Source: Ga0077553 sp038215275 (lineage in GTDB: Bacteria > Acidobacteriota > Terriglobia > Bryobacterales > Bryobacteraceae). Taken from it: a stretch of DNA of 24,947 nt. The translations under genes and the position numbers were made by a program. Shown here in pieces: positions 1 to 6,954 of the stretch (the stretch's first letter is position 1; the number at the start of each line of letters is the position of its first letter). The notes beneath the pieces were generated by a model. That model searched no databases. It saw nothing but the letters and a program-made list of their open reading frames with translations, and was not told where the DNA came from. The stretch is taken from positions 1-24,947 of the forward strand of contig JBBQRA010000069.1 in NCBI GenBank assembly GCA_038215275.1, in the 5' to 3' direction.

Positions 1-95
1 GCCATCTGCTCTTGATAGCGCCCTTCCTCGCTTGGTTCTACCGGGCGTACCCGGATTTCCTTGAGTGCTTCGCCGGTGAGTTCCGCCAATTCCAT
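1..95 (-). CDS. DUF4338 (DruA-like) protein, N-terminus, cut by the window edge
   Basis: The minus strand reads in from position 95 and runs off the left edge, giving about 31 residues that begin MELAELTGEALKEIRVRP and continue VEPSEEGRYQEQM. This opening, with 'IRVRPVEPSEE' ahead of a line beginning 'Q-M', matches my memory of the start of DUF4338 proteins. That family includes DruA of the Druantia anti-phage system and many transposon-like multicopy relatives. The frame stays open upstream of 95 to a stop at about 185, so the true start could be earlier; ATG 95 is the best placed. No partner gene of a Druantia system is visible here, so a defence role is only a possibility. The family call rests on about 30 residues. 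Confidence 0.5.
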   Translation of the reverse strand, partial: MELAELTGEALKEIRVRPVEPSEEGRYQEQM

Positions 96-181
96 CCAAA
101 GATTTATACCAGGAATCCTTGGCTTTGTCCAGCTTGTTAGATTAAACCGCTGAATCTGAATGGAAACTGTAGAAGAGCAAA

Positions 182-370
182 TTCACCCTGGAGCCGGCCC
201 TATCGGCCCTTTATAAGCTCTATGGCAAGAGTATTCGCGCCGACCTGGTGGTGCTGAGTTCGTGCCGGTCGGCGGCAGGGCCTGAGATCAGCGGAGAAGA
301 CACCATCGGCCTGGCCCGCGGCTTCCTGCACGACGTTGCGGGCCGAGCCGCGATGGTCGCATTCCGCCTT
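182..370 (+). pseudogene. CHAT-domain protein, C-terminal fragment (decayed)
   Basis: One frame gives FTLEPALSALYKLYGKSIRA, then DLVVLSSCRSAAGPEISGED, then TIGLARGFLHDVAGRAAMVA. This is the hallmark end of a CHAT (caspase HetF-associated TPR) domain: the 'DLVVLSACxS' strand carrying the catalytic Cys, then 'GE-L-GLxRGFL'. There is no start codon or upstream His-containing part of the domain. The reading frame loses similarity after about 365, where the expected 'VVSLW' strand should follow. It is therefore a remnant. CHAT proteases are caspase-like peptidases, often in conflict or cell-death modules. The next remnant downstream belongs to a family often found beside CHAT genes. Confidence 0.6.
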
Positions 371-396
371 TTGTTCTGGGTTCGTTTTCAGGGGGA

Positions 397-790
397 TTGG
401 CGTTTACAGCCGAGCACTTGGGGCAACTGCTGGCCGTCCTCGGTGATGCGCCGGCCGAACGCTATGAATCGTTGCGTTGGCGGCTGGTCCGGCTGTTCAC
501 CTGGGAGCGCTGCGAACCGGAGGCGTTGGCCGGCGAGGCGCTGGACCGATCGGCTCGGCGCTTGTCGGAGGGAGAAGCGGCGGCCCATACGGTGCGGAAG
601 CGGACGAAGCTGGCCGAATTTGCGCGGGAACAGGTTCGCCTGTCGCTGCGGCTAGTGATGACCTGGCCGAGCGGCTGCGGCGCTGTCTGGCTTCGCTCGA
701 ACCGTAGCAGCGCCGATTGCTGATGGTCTTCTATGACGGTCGACCGCGCGAGCGACAAAGGTCATCACCTAAGATCGAGGGCAGGTGACA
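397..790 (+). pseudogene. Sigma-like small protein often found beside CHAT genes, frameshifted
   Basis: Three pieces in order make one broken gene. From 397 the frame gives EHLGQLLAVLGDAPAERYES, LRWRLVRLFTWERCEPEALA, then GEALDRSARRLSEGEAAAH. A second frame, from about 640, gives ASDDLAERLRRCLASLEP. After an in-frame TAG at about 705 it continues QRRLLMVFYDGRPRERQR and KIEGR. In intact relatives I recall 'ERYExLRxRLIxFFxWxGCPxPE-LADExxxRVARRLxEGE', then 'CLxxLPxxxRxLILxYYxG-xRxKIExRR'. These resemble ECF-sigma regions 2 and 4 and are commonly encoded next to CHAT proteins in acidobacteria. At least one frameshift and one stop separate the pieces. The 791-963 stretch after it shows nothing I can assign. 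Confidence 0.45.
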
Positions 791-964
791 AAGCAACAAC
801 GCATTTGGTGCCCCTACCTGCGGCATGATCTGCAGAAGGAGGAGCCGATTCGGGTACAACGTGAACGTTCCGCCCGGCGCCGACGTGAGCCTTCCCCGCC
901 CCCCGCCGGGCCGCCAAGAAATAGAGTTGACGCAAGACAACCAATTGGTCTCCGTTTACGTCTT

Positions 965-970
965 TACAAT
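965..970 (+). promoter_or_regulatory. -10-like hexamer TACAAT, leaderless-type spacing
   Basis: TACAAT ends 6 nt before the ATG at 977 (spacer agagtt). There is no Shine-Dalgarno between them, so the transcript probably starts at or next to the ATG. A TTGACG at 927-932 is too far upstream (32 nt) to be its -35. The same arrangement recurs at four other genes here. Confidence 0.45.
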
Positions 971-976
971 AGAGTT

Positions 977-1456
977 ATGCGAAAGCTGTTATTGTTGTGC
1001 GCGCCATTGGCGCTGGCGCAGGCCGAATTCCTGCACGTGACGCTGGCTGTCGACAAGATGGACTGCGCCACTTGCGTGAAGAGCATGGAGATCGGCCTCC
1101 GGAAAATTCGCGGCGTGGAGAAGGTAGGGGTGGATCCGGCCACGGGTGTTGATTTCACGCTGGCACCCGGCAATCGTATCAGCTTGGAGCAGCTTCGTGA
1201 CGCCATCAAAGGCATCGGCTTCCGGCCCGGGGATGCAAAGGTGATTGTTCGTGGGACACCGGTAACTCATGATGGCCGCTGGCGCTTCGAGGTGGAAGGC
1301 ACCGGCAAGATGTACAACCTGTCGAGCCGTCACGATCACGTGATTCTGGGTTTGCAGGAGAAGCCCGCGGCGGTCCGGAGGGTCCATGCCACTTCTGCGG
1401 TTCCGCCCGATCCGCAGACAACTCCCTTGCTCGACGTTACCGAAATCGTCCAATGA
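977..1456 (+). CDS. Secreted heavy-metal-associated (HMA-like) CxxC protein
   Basis: The protein has 159 residues. Residues 1-16 (MRKLLLLCAPLALAQA) form a short signal peptide, so it acts outside the cytoplasm. Residues about 18-90 look like an HMA/MerP-type ferredoxin fold: LHVTLAVDKMDCATCVKSME, with the metal motif M28-D-C30-A-T-C33, followed by 'GLRKIRGVEKVGVDPATG' and 'LRDAIKGIGFRPGDAKV', the typical second half of HMA domains. The C-terminal 70 residues (VIVRGTPVTHDGRWRFEVEG...) look like a small beta domain I do not recognise. A longer in-frame reading from 785 exists but lacks a signal peptide and is low-complexity Arg/Pro, so ATG 977 is chosen. The gene overlaps the next by 4 bp (ATGA). 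It probably binds Cu or another soft metal in the periplasm or on the cell surface; the metal is not determined by the sequence. Confidence 0.75.
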   Translation: MRKLLLLCAPLALAQAEFLHVTLAVDKMDCATCVKSMEIGLRKIRGVEKVGVDPATGVDFTLAPGNRISLEQLRDAIKGIGFRPGDAKVIVRGTPVTHDGRWRFEVEGTGKMYNLSSRHDHVILGLQEKPAAVRRVHATSAVPPDPQTTPLLDVTEIVQ

Positions 1457-2571
1457 AAATCGCATTAGCCGGACTCCTGTTTTTGCGTGCGTTGAGCGCG
1501 CAGACCGATCTGTTTGCTGAAATCGACCCGGCTATGAAAGAGCTGGCGACGACGACCGGCTTGGCGATGAAGTCCCGCGTCGATCGCGCTTTCATCAACA
1601 AAGCGAACCTGAAGAAGTTCCTCGAAACGAGGATTCAGGAGACTGTGAGTGATGAGGATCTGCGCGTTGAAACGCTGACGCTGCGGCTGTTCGGGTTCAT
1701 CCCGGCAGACTATGACTTAAAGGGATCGACGGTCTCACTGCTGACGGAACAGGCGGCGGCGTTCTACGACTACCGGAAGAAGAAGATGTTCATTCTTGAA
1801 AGCGCGCCGGAGTCAACGCAGCGGTTCGTTTTAACCCACGAGCTGGCGCATGCGCTGGCGGATCAGCATTTCAACCTAGGCCGGTTCATCCGCAAGGGGA
1901 AAACTGACGATTCCGCGACGGCTCGTCTCGCCGTAATGGAAGGCCAGGCGCAATGGCTAATGTACGAGGTGATGGGCGCGAAAACGGGCCAAAGCCTGCG
2001 CAAAGACCCCGGCCTGGTTCGGATGATGGCCAACATGGGGGAGTCCGGATTGTCGCAATATCCGGAGTTGACCAACGCGCCGGTGTATATTCGCGAGAGC
2101 CTGTTGTTCCCTTACTCTCGTGGGTTCGTTTTTATCGCGCAAGTGATTGAGAAGCTCGGCAATGAAGGCTTCAGCGAGGTATTCCGACGCCCGCCTTCGA
2201 CTACGCAGCAGATCATGCACGCCGAGCGGTACTTCGCGAACGCGGAGGCGCTTCCCGCGGCTTTGGAGCCGTCTCCCAAAGGGAACAAGGTTCTGATCGA
2301 AGGGACGTTGGGCGAATTCGATTGCCTGGTGATGTTCAAGCAGTTCGGCAACGCCGATTCGGCCGCCGAACGCGCGGCGCGGTGGCGAGGCGGTCAGTTC
2401 CGCGTATCTGAGCATAAGAAAACGAAGCAGCCGCTGCTGCAATACACCATCGCCTGGGAGAGCCCGGAGGCCGCCGCGGATTTCGCGGAGCTCCAGAATC
2501 AACGAAAGGGTCCAGAAACCCGCATCGAACAGCGGGGCGATCGCGTCATAGTTTCCGAGGGGATGCGTTAA
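1453..2571 (+). CDS. Secreted zinc metallopeptidase-like protein (HExxH)
   Basis: The protein has 372 residues with a signal peptide of about 16 (MKIALAGLLFLRALSA-Q). The zinc-peptidase motif H129-E130-L-A-H133 sits in RFVLTHELAHALADQHF. A second acidic helix about 30 residues on, LAVMEGQAQWLMYEVM (E163), fits the third ligand of a gluzincin. The region before the motif, EQAAAFYDYRKKKMFILE, is the 'GFYDPxxxxxxV' type strand seen in these acidobacterial peptidase-like proteins. The C-terminal third (EGTLGEFDCLVMFKQFGNAD...) resembles a domain of unknown function. The start overlaps the upstream stop (ATGA), implying translational coupling. The substrate is unknown. Its neighbours (CxxC metal-binding protein, TlpA-like thioredoxin) suggest envelope protein quality control or metal delivery; that is inference. 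Confidence 0.75.
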   Translation: MKIALAGLLFLRALSAQTDLFAEIDPAMKELATTTGLAMKSRVDRAFINKANLKKFLETRIQETVSDEDLRVETLTLRLFGFIPADYDLKGSTVSLLTEQAAAFYDYRKKKMFILESAPESTQRFVLTHELAHALADQHFNLGRFIRKGKTDDSATARLAVMEGQAQWLMYEVMGAKTGQSLRKDPGLVRMMANMGESGLSQYPELTNAPVYIRESLLFPYSRGFVFIAQVIEKLGNEGFSEVFRRPPSTTQQIMHAERYFANAEALPAALEPSPKGNKVLIEGTLGEFDCLVMFKQFGNADSAAERAARWRGGQFRVSEHKKTKQPLLQYTIAWESPEAAADFAELQNQRKGPETRIEQRGDRVIVSEGMR

Positions 2572-2581
2572 TATGATCTAC

Positions 2582-3157
2582 ATGAAGACTTCCTTGTTGA
2601 TGCTCGCGCTTGCAACGGCGCTCACGGCGGCCGATCCGCGTCCGGCGCCGGAACTCGTCATCAAAGCGGCTAATGGTCAAGAACAGTTGCTCAGTAAGTA
2701 TCGTGGCAAGGTGGTAGCGGTCGAGTTTTTGTTGACCACCTGTCCGCATTGTCAGAAAGCGTCGCAGAATATGCAGAAGCTTTATAAGGAGCTTGGTCCG
2801 CAGGGCTTTCAGCCGATTGGCATCGCGATCAATGACATGGCGAATATGCTGATCAACGATTACTCCAAGCAGTTCAGCCTGACCTACCCGATTGGCTACG
2901 CCAACCGTGACGTCGCCACGGTATTCCTGCAACATCCGATTATGATGAGCATGTTGATGCCGCAACTCGTCGTCATCGACCGGAAGGGCGTGATCCGCCA
3001 CCAGTTCCCGGGCGGTGACAAGTTCTACGAAAACGAAGAGAAGAACTTGCGTGATGTTCTGCTGCCCCTGTTGAAGGGCGGCAGCGCCGGGGCGCCCAGC
3101 TCGGCAACGCCGAAAAAGCCCGCCACTAGTGCGAGTGCCGCTAAGTCGTCAAAATAG
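2582..3157 (+). CDS. Exported TlpA/ResA-like thioredoxin-fold protein
   Basis: From ATG 2582 the protein has 191 residues with a signal peptide MKTSLLMLALATALTAA. ATG 2573, nine bases earlier (MIYMK...), is possible and sits 1 nt after the previous stop. The domain is thioredoxin-like: 'LSKYRGKVVAVEFLLTTCPHC' ends in the redox motif C54-P-H-C57, and 'LMPQLVVIDRKGVIRHQFPG' carries the cis-Pro strand and the TlpA-type 'VIDRKG'. CPHC is the DsbA-type dipeptide rather than the TlpA/ResA CxPC type. A Ser/Ala/Pro/Lys-rich tail (residues about 165-191) follows. The protein probably acts in the envelope on disulfides or on thiol-ligated metals. It is the last gene of the three-gene operon starting at 977. 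Confidence 0.8.
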   Translation: MKTSLLMLALATALTAADPRPAPELVIKAANGQEQLLSKYRGKVVAVEFLLTTCPHCQKASQNMQKLYKELGPQGFQPIGIAINDMANMLINDYSKQFSLTYPIGYANRDVATVFLQHPIMMSMLMPQLVVIDRKGVIRHQFPGGDKFYENEEKNLRDVLLPLLKGGSAGAPSSATPKKPATSASAAKSSK

Positions 3158-3181
3158 TTTTTTCACGGCGTGATCTTCAGC

Positions 3182-3232
3182 CGCTCTTCCTCACCGGGAT
3201 CAGACCCCATTTTCTTCCGGTAAGGAAGAGCG
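3182..3232. repeat. REP-like palindrome, 14-bp arms
   Basis: Left arm CGCTCTTCCTCACC (3182-3195) and right arm GGTAAGGAAGAGCG (3219-3232) are inverted with a single mismatch across a 23-nt loop. The loop holds GGGATCAGACCCC followed by ATTTTC, a motif I associate with REP-type extragenic palindromes (the 'GGGGTCAGACCCCATTTT' type). It lies 25 bp after the stop of the TlpA-like gene, so it may also act as a 3'-end structure for that operon. Confidence 0.5.
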
Positions 3233-4123
3233 ATGTTGCTTCGTTGGCTTTCTTTGATCAGCGTGCTGGCGCTGATGACTTTTTGGGGCGCGGGGTGTCC
3301 TCTACGCCGGGTCTGGCAACACGTTCGATCGCGCGAGTCTGTTGGTTGCACTGTTGCGCGCCGCTGGGCAGACGGCTCGTTATTTGCAGGGCGCGCTAAA
3401 TTCTTCGCTGAGTGCGGCGGTGATCAACCCGACGCCGCGGCCGGCCACATTCGAACTGCTACGAACTGCTGCGAGGGATGGTGGAATCGTCGCTCGAAGG
3501 CGAGATCCTGGCCGGCAGTTCGGGCAGGCCGCCTATGTAGTTATCGGTGTGATCCGTCAGACGACCGATGGACTGACGGTGATCGGCGCGGCGAACCTGG
3601 AGACAGGTAAGCTTGCCCGATCTCCTGACGAGCTCGATCTGCAGCTATTGATATGGCTGTTGGGCAACAACATGCCTCCAGAGGTGCTCCCTTGCTCCGC
3701 GGCGCCACCAGTGACTGTGCCGGAGGTTCCCATGCTTCAACGTCGAGCCTCGGTTGAGGGCGGGGCTTCGTCCAGCCGACGCCGGCGCTGGGTTCCCTGC
3801 CGGCCAATGACCGCTTGGCGCCGCGGTTGCCTCCGGGGGCGCTCGCGCCGGGAATCTATGAAAATCAGGTGGTTTTCATTCCTGCGGGCAGTGCTCCATC
3901 GGTGATACTCCGCGACTGCTGGTGGATCAACGGCCGATGGTATTCCGGTATCAACGGGGCGGCTCTGGCCACGGGAGCCTGGGTGAAGGTGAACCCTGGA
4001 GCGCGAGATGAAGGTGGAACCGCGGACGCTGGCTCCGGGTACTTCCAACGGGCTGATCCGGGTGTCGGCGGCGGAGGCCGCCAACTCGCCGAAGGAAGCT
4101 CCCGTGACGCTGATCGTGGAGTG
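3233..4123 (+). pseudogene. Decayed secreted protein with transglutaminase-like and BACON-like pieces
   Basis: Pieces in three frames line up into one former gene. ATG 3233 starts a signal peptide (MLLRWLSLISVLALMTFWGA). Immediately afterwards a different frame gives RGVLYAGSGNTFDRASLLVA, LLRAAGQTARYLQGALN: the 'xAGN-xDxASLLVALLRAAGxPARYVxGxL' signature of transglutaminase-like domains found in RHS-type and other large secreted proteins. That frame stays open through GLTVIGAANLETGKLARSPD and LDLQLLIWLLGNN (to about 3690). From about 3770 another frame gives ALAPGIYENQVVFIPAG and INGRWYSGINGAALATGAWV. After about 3995 a further frame gives PRTLAPGTSNGLIRVSAAEA then ANSPKEAPVTLIVE and a stop at 4123, the usual end of a BACON-type repeat. 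The several shifts imply decay rather than a single sequencing error. Confidence 0.55.
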
Positions 4124-4124
4124 A

Positions 4125-4538
4125 TCAGGAACTGGTGTGGTCATGGACGATCTTCCAGCCCTGCTTGGTCTTGCGCAGGACTAGCGTGAACTGGCCGGTG
4201 GCATCGCCGCCGCCGGCCGCCGAGCGGGTGAGGAAGAACTTGCCGAGGACGAGAGCGTAGTCGTTACCGAGGGGGCGGGATTCGAGAATTTCGAATCGGA
4301 GATTGCCCCTGGACTCCGGGGTACCGTAGGTCTTCTTGTACCGGGCGAGGACGTCGGCGTAGCCCCGATTCAAGGCCTTGCCGAAGAATGTGATCTGCGG
4401 CGAATTCTCGTACGTGGCCGCGAAGGCGTCCAGATCTCCCCGGTTCCACGCGGCGGTTTGTTCAGTCAAGACAGCCCTGACGGCCGCGTCTTGGCCGCAG
4501 AGCGGAAGGGTCAAAAGTAGAGCGAGTACCAGACGCAT
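4125..4538 (-). CDS. Secreted SnoaL-like / DUF4440 family protein
   Basis: The protein has 137 residues from ATG 4538, with a signal peptide MRLVLALLLTLPLCGQ. The rest is an NTF2-like (SnoaL/DUF4440) fold: AVRAVLTEQTAAWNRGDLDA then FAATYENSPQITFFGKA, 'GYADVLARYKKTY', LRFEILESRPLGNDYALVLG, and the closing 'FTLVLRKTKQGWKIVHDHTSS'. Members are a mixed set (small-molecule enzymes, ketosteroid-isomerase-like proteins, binding proteins), so no reaction can be assigned. An in-frame extension to 4640 exists but would bury the signal peptide, so the shorter start is chosen. It is divergent from glcE with a shared promoter core, and its stop lies 1 nt from the end of the upstream remnant on the other strand. 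Confidence 0.8.
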   Translation of the reverse strand: MRLVLALLLTLPLCGQDAAVRAVLTEQTAAWNRGDLDAFAATYENSPQITFFGKALNRGYADVLARYKKTYGTPESRGNLRFEILESRPLGNDYALVLGKFFLTRSAAGGGDATGQFTLVLRKTKQGWKIVHDHTSS

Positions 4539-4548
4539 CGTGAGACCA

Positions 4549-4556
4549 ATTATACT
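4549..4556. promoter_or_regulatory. Overlapping divergent -10 elements between SnoaL-like gene and glcE
   Basis: ATTATACT holds TATAAT on the minus strand (4554-4549, 10 nt before ATG 4538) and TATACT on the plus strand (4551-4556, 12 nt before ATG 4569). The two share the TATA core. No good -35 is seen for either. A single AT-rich island in GC-rich DNA therefore probably drives both directions. Confidence 0.5.
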
Positions 4557-4568
4557 TGTAGGTTCAGG

Positions 4569-5666
4569 ATGCCAGATCTCTCCCCCACCTCGCCAGCGGA
4601 ACTGGCGGATCTGCTGCGTAAGGCGACTTCGCATGGCCACGCCGTTGAGTGCGGCGGCAATTTCTCGAAAGCCCTCTGGGGCGGCCCCTTGCGCGAGCCC
4701 GACCTGCGGATTTCGACGGCGAAACTCAATGCAGTGCTACAGTACGAGCCGCGCGATTTAACGATATCCGTAGGGGCTGGCACGTCATATGCCGCCTTGA
4801 CGCGCCTGGTGGCAGGCAACCGGCAGATGATTCCATTGGACCCGCCGTACGCATCGAAGGCGACGATCGGCGGGGTGATCGCGACGAACCTGAGCGGCAG
4901 CCGGCGGCGCCTGTTTGGCTCGGCGCGAGACTTGGTGATAGGCCTGCAGTTTGCGACCATGGAAGGCAAACTGGTGCAGAGCGGCGGCATGGTGGTGAAG
5001 AACGTGGCTGGCCTCGACATGGGCAAGCTGCTCATTGGCAGCTACGGCACACTGGGCGTGCTGACTTCGATCAACTTTAAGCTGATCCCGGTGCCGCCCG
5101 ACAAAGTGACGTTCGTGCGCAGTTTCGCGACGGCGGCGGAGGCGGTAGCGGAGCGGAACCGGCTATTGACTGGGGTGCTGCAGCCGGCGGGCATCGATCT
5201 TTTGAACCCTGCCGCCAGCGAGGTGCTGGGGCACAAGGGGTTTCTGTTGGTGTTGCCGGTGGGCGGCAGCACGGTGGTGATTGATCGCTACAAGCGGGAG
5301 TTGAGCAGCTACCACTTGGCGCCAAATGATATGCTGCTGGGGCGCATTGCGGAGTTTTCGGCGACGTTTCTGGCGCAACATACCAAGGGCGCGGTGGCCC
5401 GCATCAGCACCCGGCTGCAGGGCTTGCTGCCGTTGCTCGAGACGGAGAAGCGTCCGCTGGTGGTGCGCGCAGCGAATGGCGTGGCGTATCTGCATCTGCA
5501 GAATGCGCGGGATCCGTTTCCCGGCGTCCTCGAAGCGGGCGAGGAGCGGAAGGCCGTGGTGCAGTGGCCGGAGCCGGGAGGCGACTTGGCAGTAATGGAG
5601 AAGATTAAGCGCATGATGGATCCGCAGCATCTGCTGAATAAGGGGCGTCTCTATGGCCGCATCTAA
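4569..5666 (+). CDS. glcE: Glycolate oxidase FAD-binding subunit-like protein (GlcE)
   Basis: The protein has 365 residues of the FAD_binding_4 (PCMH/VAO) family, of GlcE size and form. Visible landmarks are the N-terminal 'VECGGNFSKALWGGP', the FAD-contacting stretch 'PPYASKATIGGVIATNLSGS' followed by RRRLFGSARDLVIGLQFATM, and 'GGMVVKNVAGLDMGKLLIGS' then YGTLGVLTSINFKLIPVP. This is the GlcE pattern ('VKNVAGYDxxRLxxGxxGTLGxL'). GlcE works with GlcD (second flavoprotein) and GlcF (Fe-S) to oxidise glycolate to glyoxylate at the membrane. GlcF follows with a 14-bp overlap, but no GlcD is in this window. Relatives that oxidise lactate or other 2-hydroxyacids cannot be excluded. Confidence 0.85.
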   Translation: MPDLSPTSPAELADLLRKATSHGHAVECGGNFSKALWGGPLREPDLRISTAKLNAVLQYEPRDLTISVGAGTSYAALTRLVAGNRQMIPLDPPYASKATIGGVIATNLSGSRRRLFGSARDLVIGLQFATMEGKLVQSGGMVVKNVAGLDMGKLLIGSYGTLGVLTSINFKLIPVPPDKVTFVRSFATAAEAVAERNRLLTGVLQPAGIDLLNPAASEVLGHKGFLLVLPVGGSTVVIDRYKRELSSYHLAPNDMLLGRIAEFSATFLAQHTKGAVARISTRLQGLLPLLETEKRPLVVRAANGVAYLHLQNARDPFPGVLEAGEERKAVVQWPEPGGDLAVMEKIKRMMDPQHLLNKGRLYGRI

Positions 5667-6951
5667 TTTGAACAATTCCGAAGCTCCGCTCCAGAAGGAT
5701 CTCGACAAGTGCGTCCATTGTGGACTCTGTCTGAACGCTTGCCCGACGTACAGGGAGTTGGGCGTCGAGATGGATTCGCCGCGCGGGCGGATCTATCAGA
5801 TGGTGCAGATTACCACCGGGCAAGCCGAGATGAGCGATGCCTACGTGGAGCACATGGATCTTTGCTTGGCGTGCCGGGGCTGCGAAACGGCGTGCCCGAG
5901 CGGCGTGCAATACGGCAAGCTGATTGAGGCGGCGCGGGCGCATATTGAAGATAATCGGCCGCGCCCGGTGTTTGTCCGGCTGTTCCGCTGGTTTATTTTT
6001 GGGCAACTGCTGCAGACGCGGTGGATGCTGGCGTTGGCTGGCGCGGGGCTCTATTTGTATCAGTTGTCGGGACTGCAGAAATTCGTCCGCTCGAGCGGAA
6101 TTCTGAAGCCGTTCGGCAAGCTGGCGGAAATTGAAATGCTTTCGCCGAATGCGGAGACTCCGTTCTTCTTCGGTCAGATCGGGAAGGTGTTTCCGGCGGA
6201 AGGAACCCAGAAATTCAAAGTGGCGTTTCTGGCGGGATGTATTCAGAACGTCTCGTTTGCGCGGCTGAACGAAGCCACGGTGCGGGTGCTGCAGAAGAAT
6301 GGCTGCGAGGTGCATATTCCCGCCGAGCAAGGCTGCTGTGGGGCTTTGCATGTTCACTCCGGCCGGAAGGAAGACGGACGCAAGCTCGCGCGGAACAACA
6401 TCGATGCGCTGCTCGACGGCGGGTTCGACGCCATCATCAGCAACACGGGCGGGTGCGGGTCGACATTGAAGGAGTATCATGAGCTGCTAGAGACGGACGA
6501 GAAGTACCACGAACGGGCTAAAGAGTTCGTAAAGAAGATGAAGGACGTGAATGAGTTCCTGGGATCGATCGACTTGAACCCGAAGATGGGCGCCGTGCCG
6601 ATGACGGTGACCTATCAGGATTCCTGCCATTTGGCGCATGGGCAAAAGGTGCGGGTGGGCCCGCGGAAGATACTGGGGGCGATTCCGGAGTTGACGTTCA
6701 AGGAGATGCCGATGAGCGATCTCTGCTGCGGGAGCGCGGGCATCTACAACGTGGTGCAGTCTGAGATGGCGAGCCAGTTGTTGAAGAACAAGATGGTCTA
6801 TGTGAACGGGACGGGGGCGGAGGTGATCGTAGCGTCCAATCCCGGTTGCATGTTGCAGTTGGACGCCGGGGCGCGGTTGCACGGCAACGGGCAACGAGTG
6901 ATGCACGTGGTGCAGGTGTTGGACCAGGCGTACAAGAATTATCGCTCTTGA
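5653..6951 (+). CDS. glcF: Glycolate oxidase iron-sulfur subunit-like protein (GlcF)
   Basis: The protein has 432 residues. Two ferredoxin-type 4Fe-4S motifs lie near the N-terminus: C20-VHC23-GLC26-LNAC30-P and C71-LAC74-RGC77-ETAC81-PSG. Two CCG (DUF224) domains follow: 'VAFLAGCIQNVSFARLNEAT' with 'EQGCCGALHVHSG' (about residues 190-240), and 'TYQDSCHLAHGQKV' with 'MSDLCCGSAGIYN' (about 320-365). This is the GlcF/heterodisulfide-reductase-D arrangement that carries electrons from the flavoprotein subunits to the quinone pool. The hydrophobic segment WMLALAGAGLYLYQL (about residues 122-136) may help membrane attachment. It overlaps glcE by 14 bp, so the two are translated together. Confidence 0.85.
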   Translation: MAASNLNNSEAPLQKDLDKCVHCGLCLNACPTYRELGVEMDSPRGRIYQMVQITTGQAEMSDAYVEHMDLCLACRGCETACPSGVQYGKLIEAARAHIEDNRPRPVFVRLFRWFIFGQLLQTRWMLALAGAGLYLYQLSGLQKFVRSSGILKPFGKLAEIEMLSPNAETPFFFGQIGKVFPAEGTQKFKVAFLAGCIQNVSFARLNEATVRVLQKNGCEVHIPAEQGCCGALHVHSGRKEDGRKLARNNIDALLDGGFDAIISNTGGCGSTLKEYHELLETDEKYHERAKEFVKKMKDVNEFLGSIDLNPKMGAVPMTVTYQDSCHLAHGQKVRVGPRKILGAIPELTFKEMPMSDLCCGSAGIYNVVQSEMASQLLKNKMVYVNGTGAEVIVASNPGCMLQLDAGARLHGNGQRVMHVVQVLDQAYKNYRS

Positions 6952-6954
6952 CAG

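Noticed and set aside
785..976. An in-frame extension of the HMA protein from 785
   Set aside because: It is Arg/Pro-rich without a conserved motif and buries the signal peptide; ATG 977 with the TACAAT hexamer fits better.
5605..6480. 291-residue open frame on the minus strand opposite glcF
   Set aside because: It mirrors the codon pattern of glcF in GC-rich DNA, is Arg/His/Gln/Pro-rich, and shows no domain.
6948..6953. TTGACA as the -35 of a promoter for the ferritin-like gene
   Set aside because: The only plausible -10 (TATTCT) would be 22 nt away and would touch the ATG; I treat it as an unproven element.
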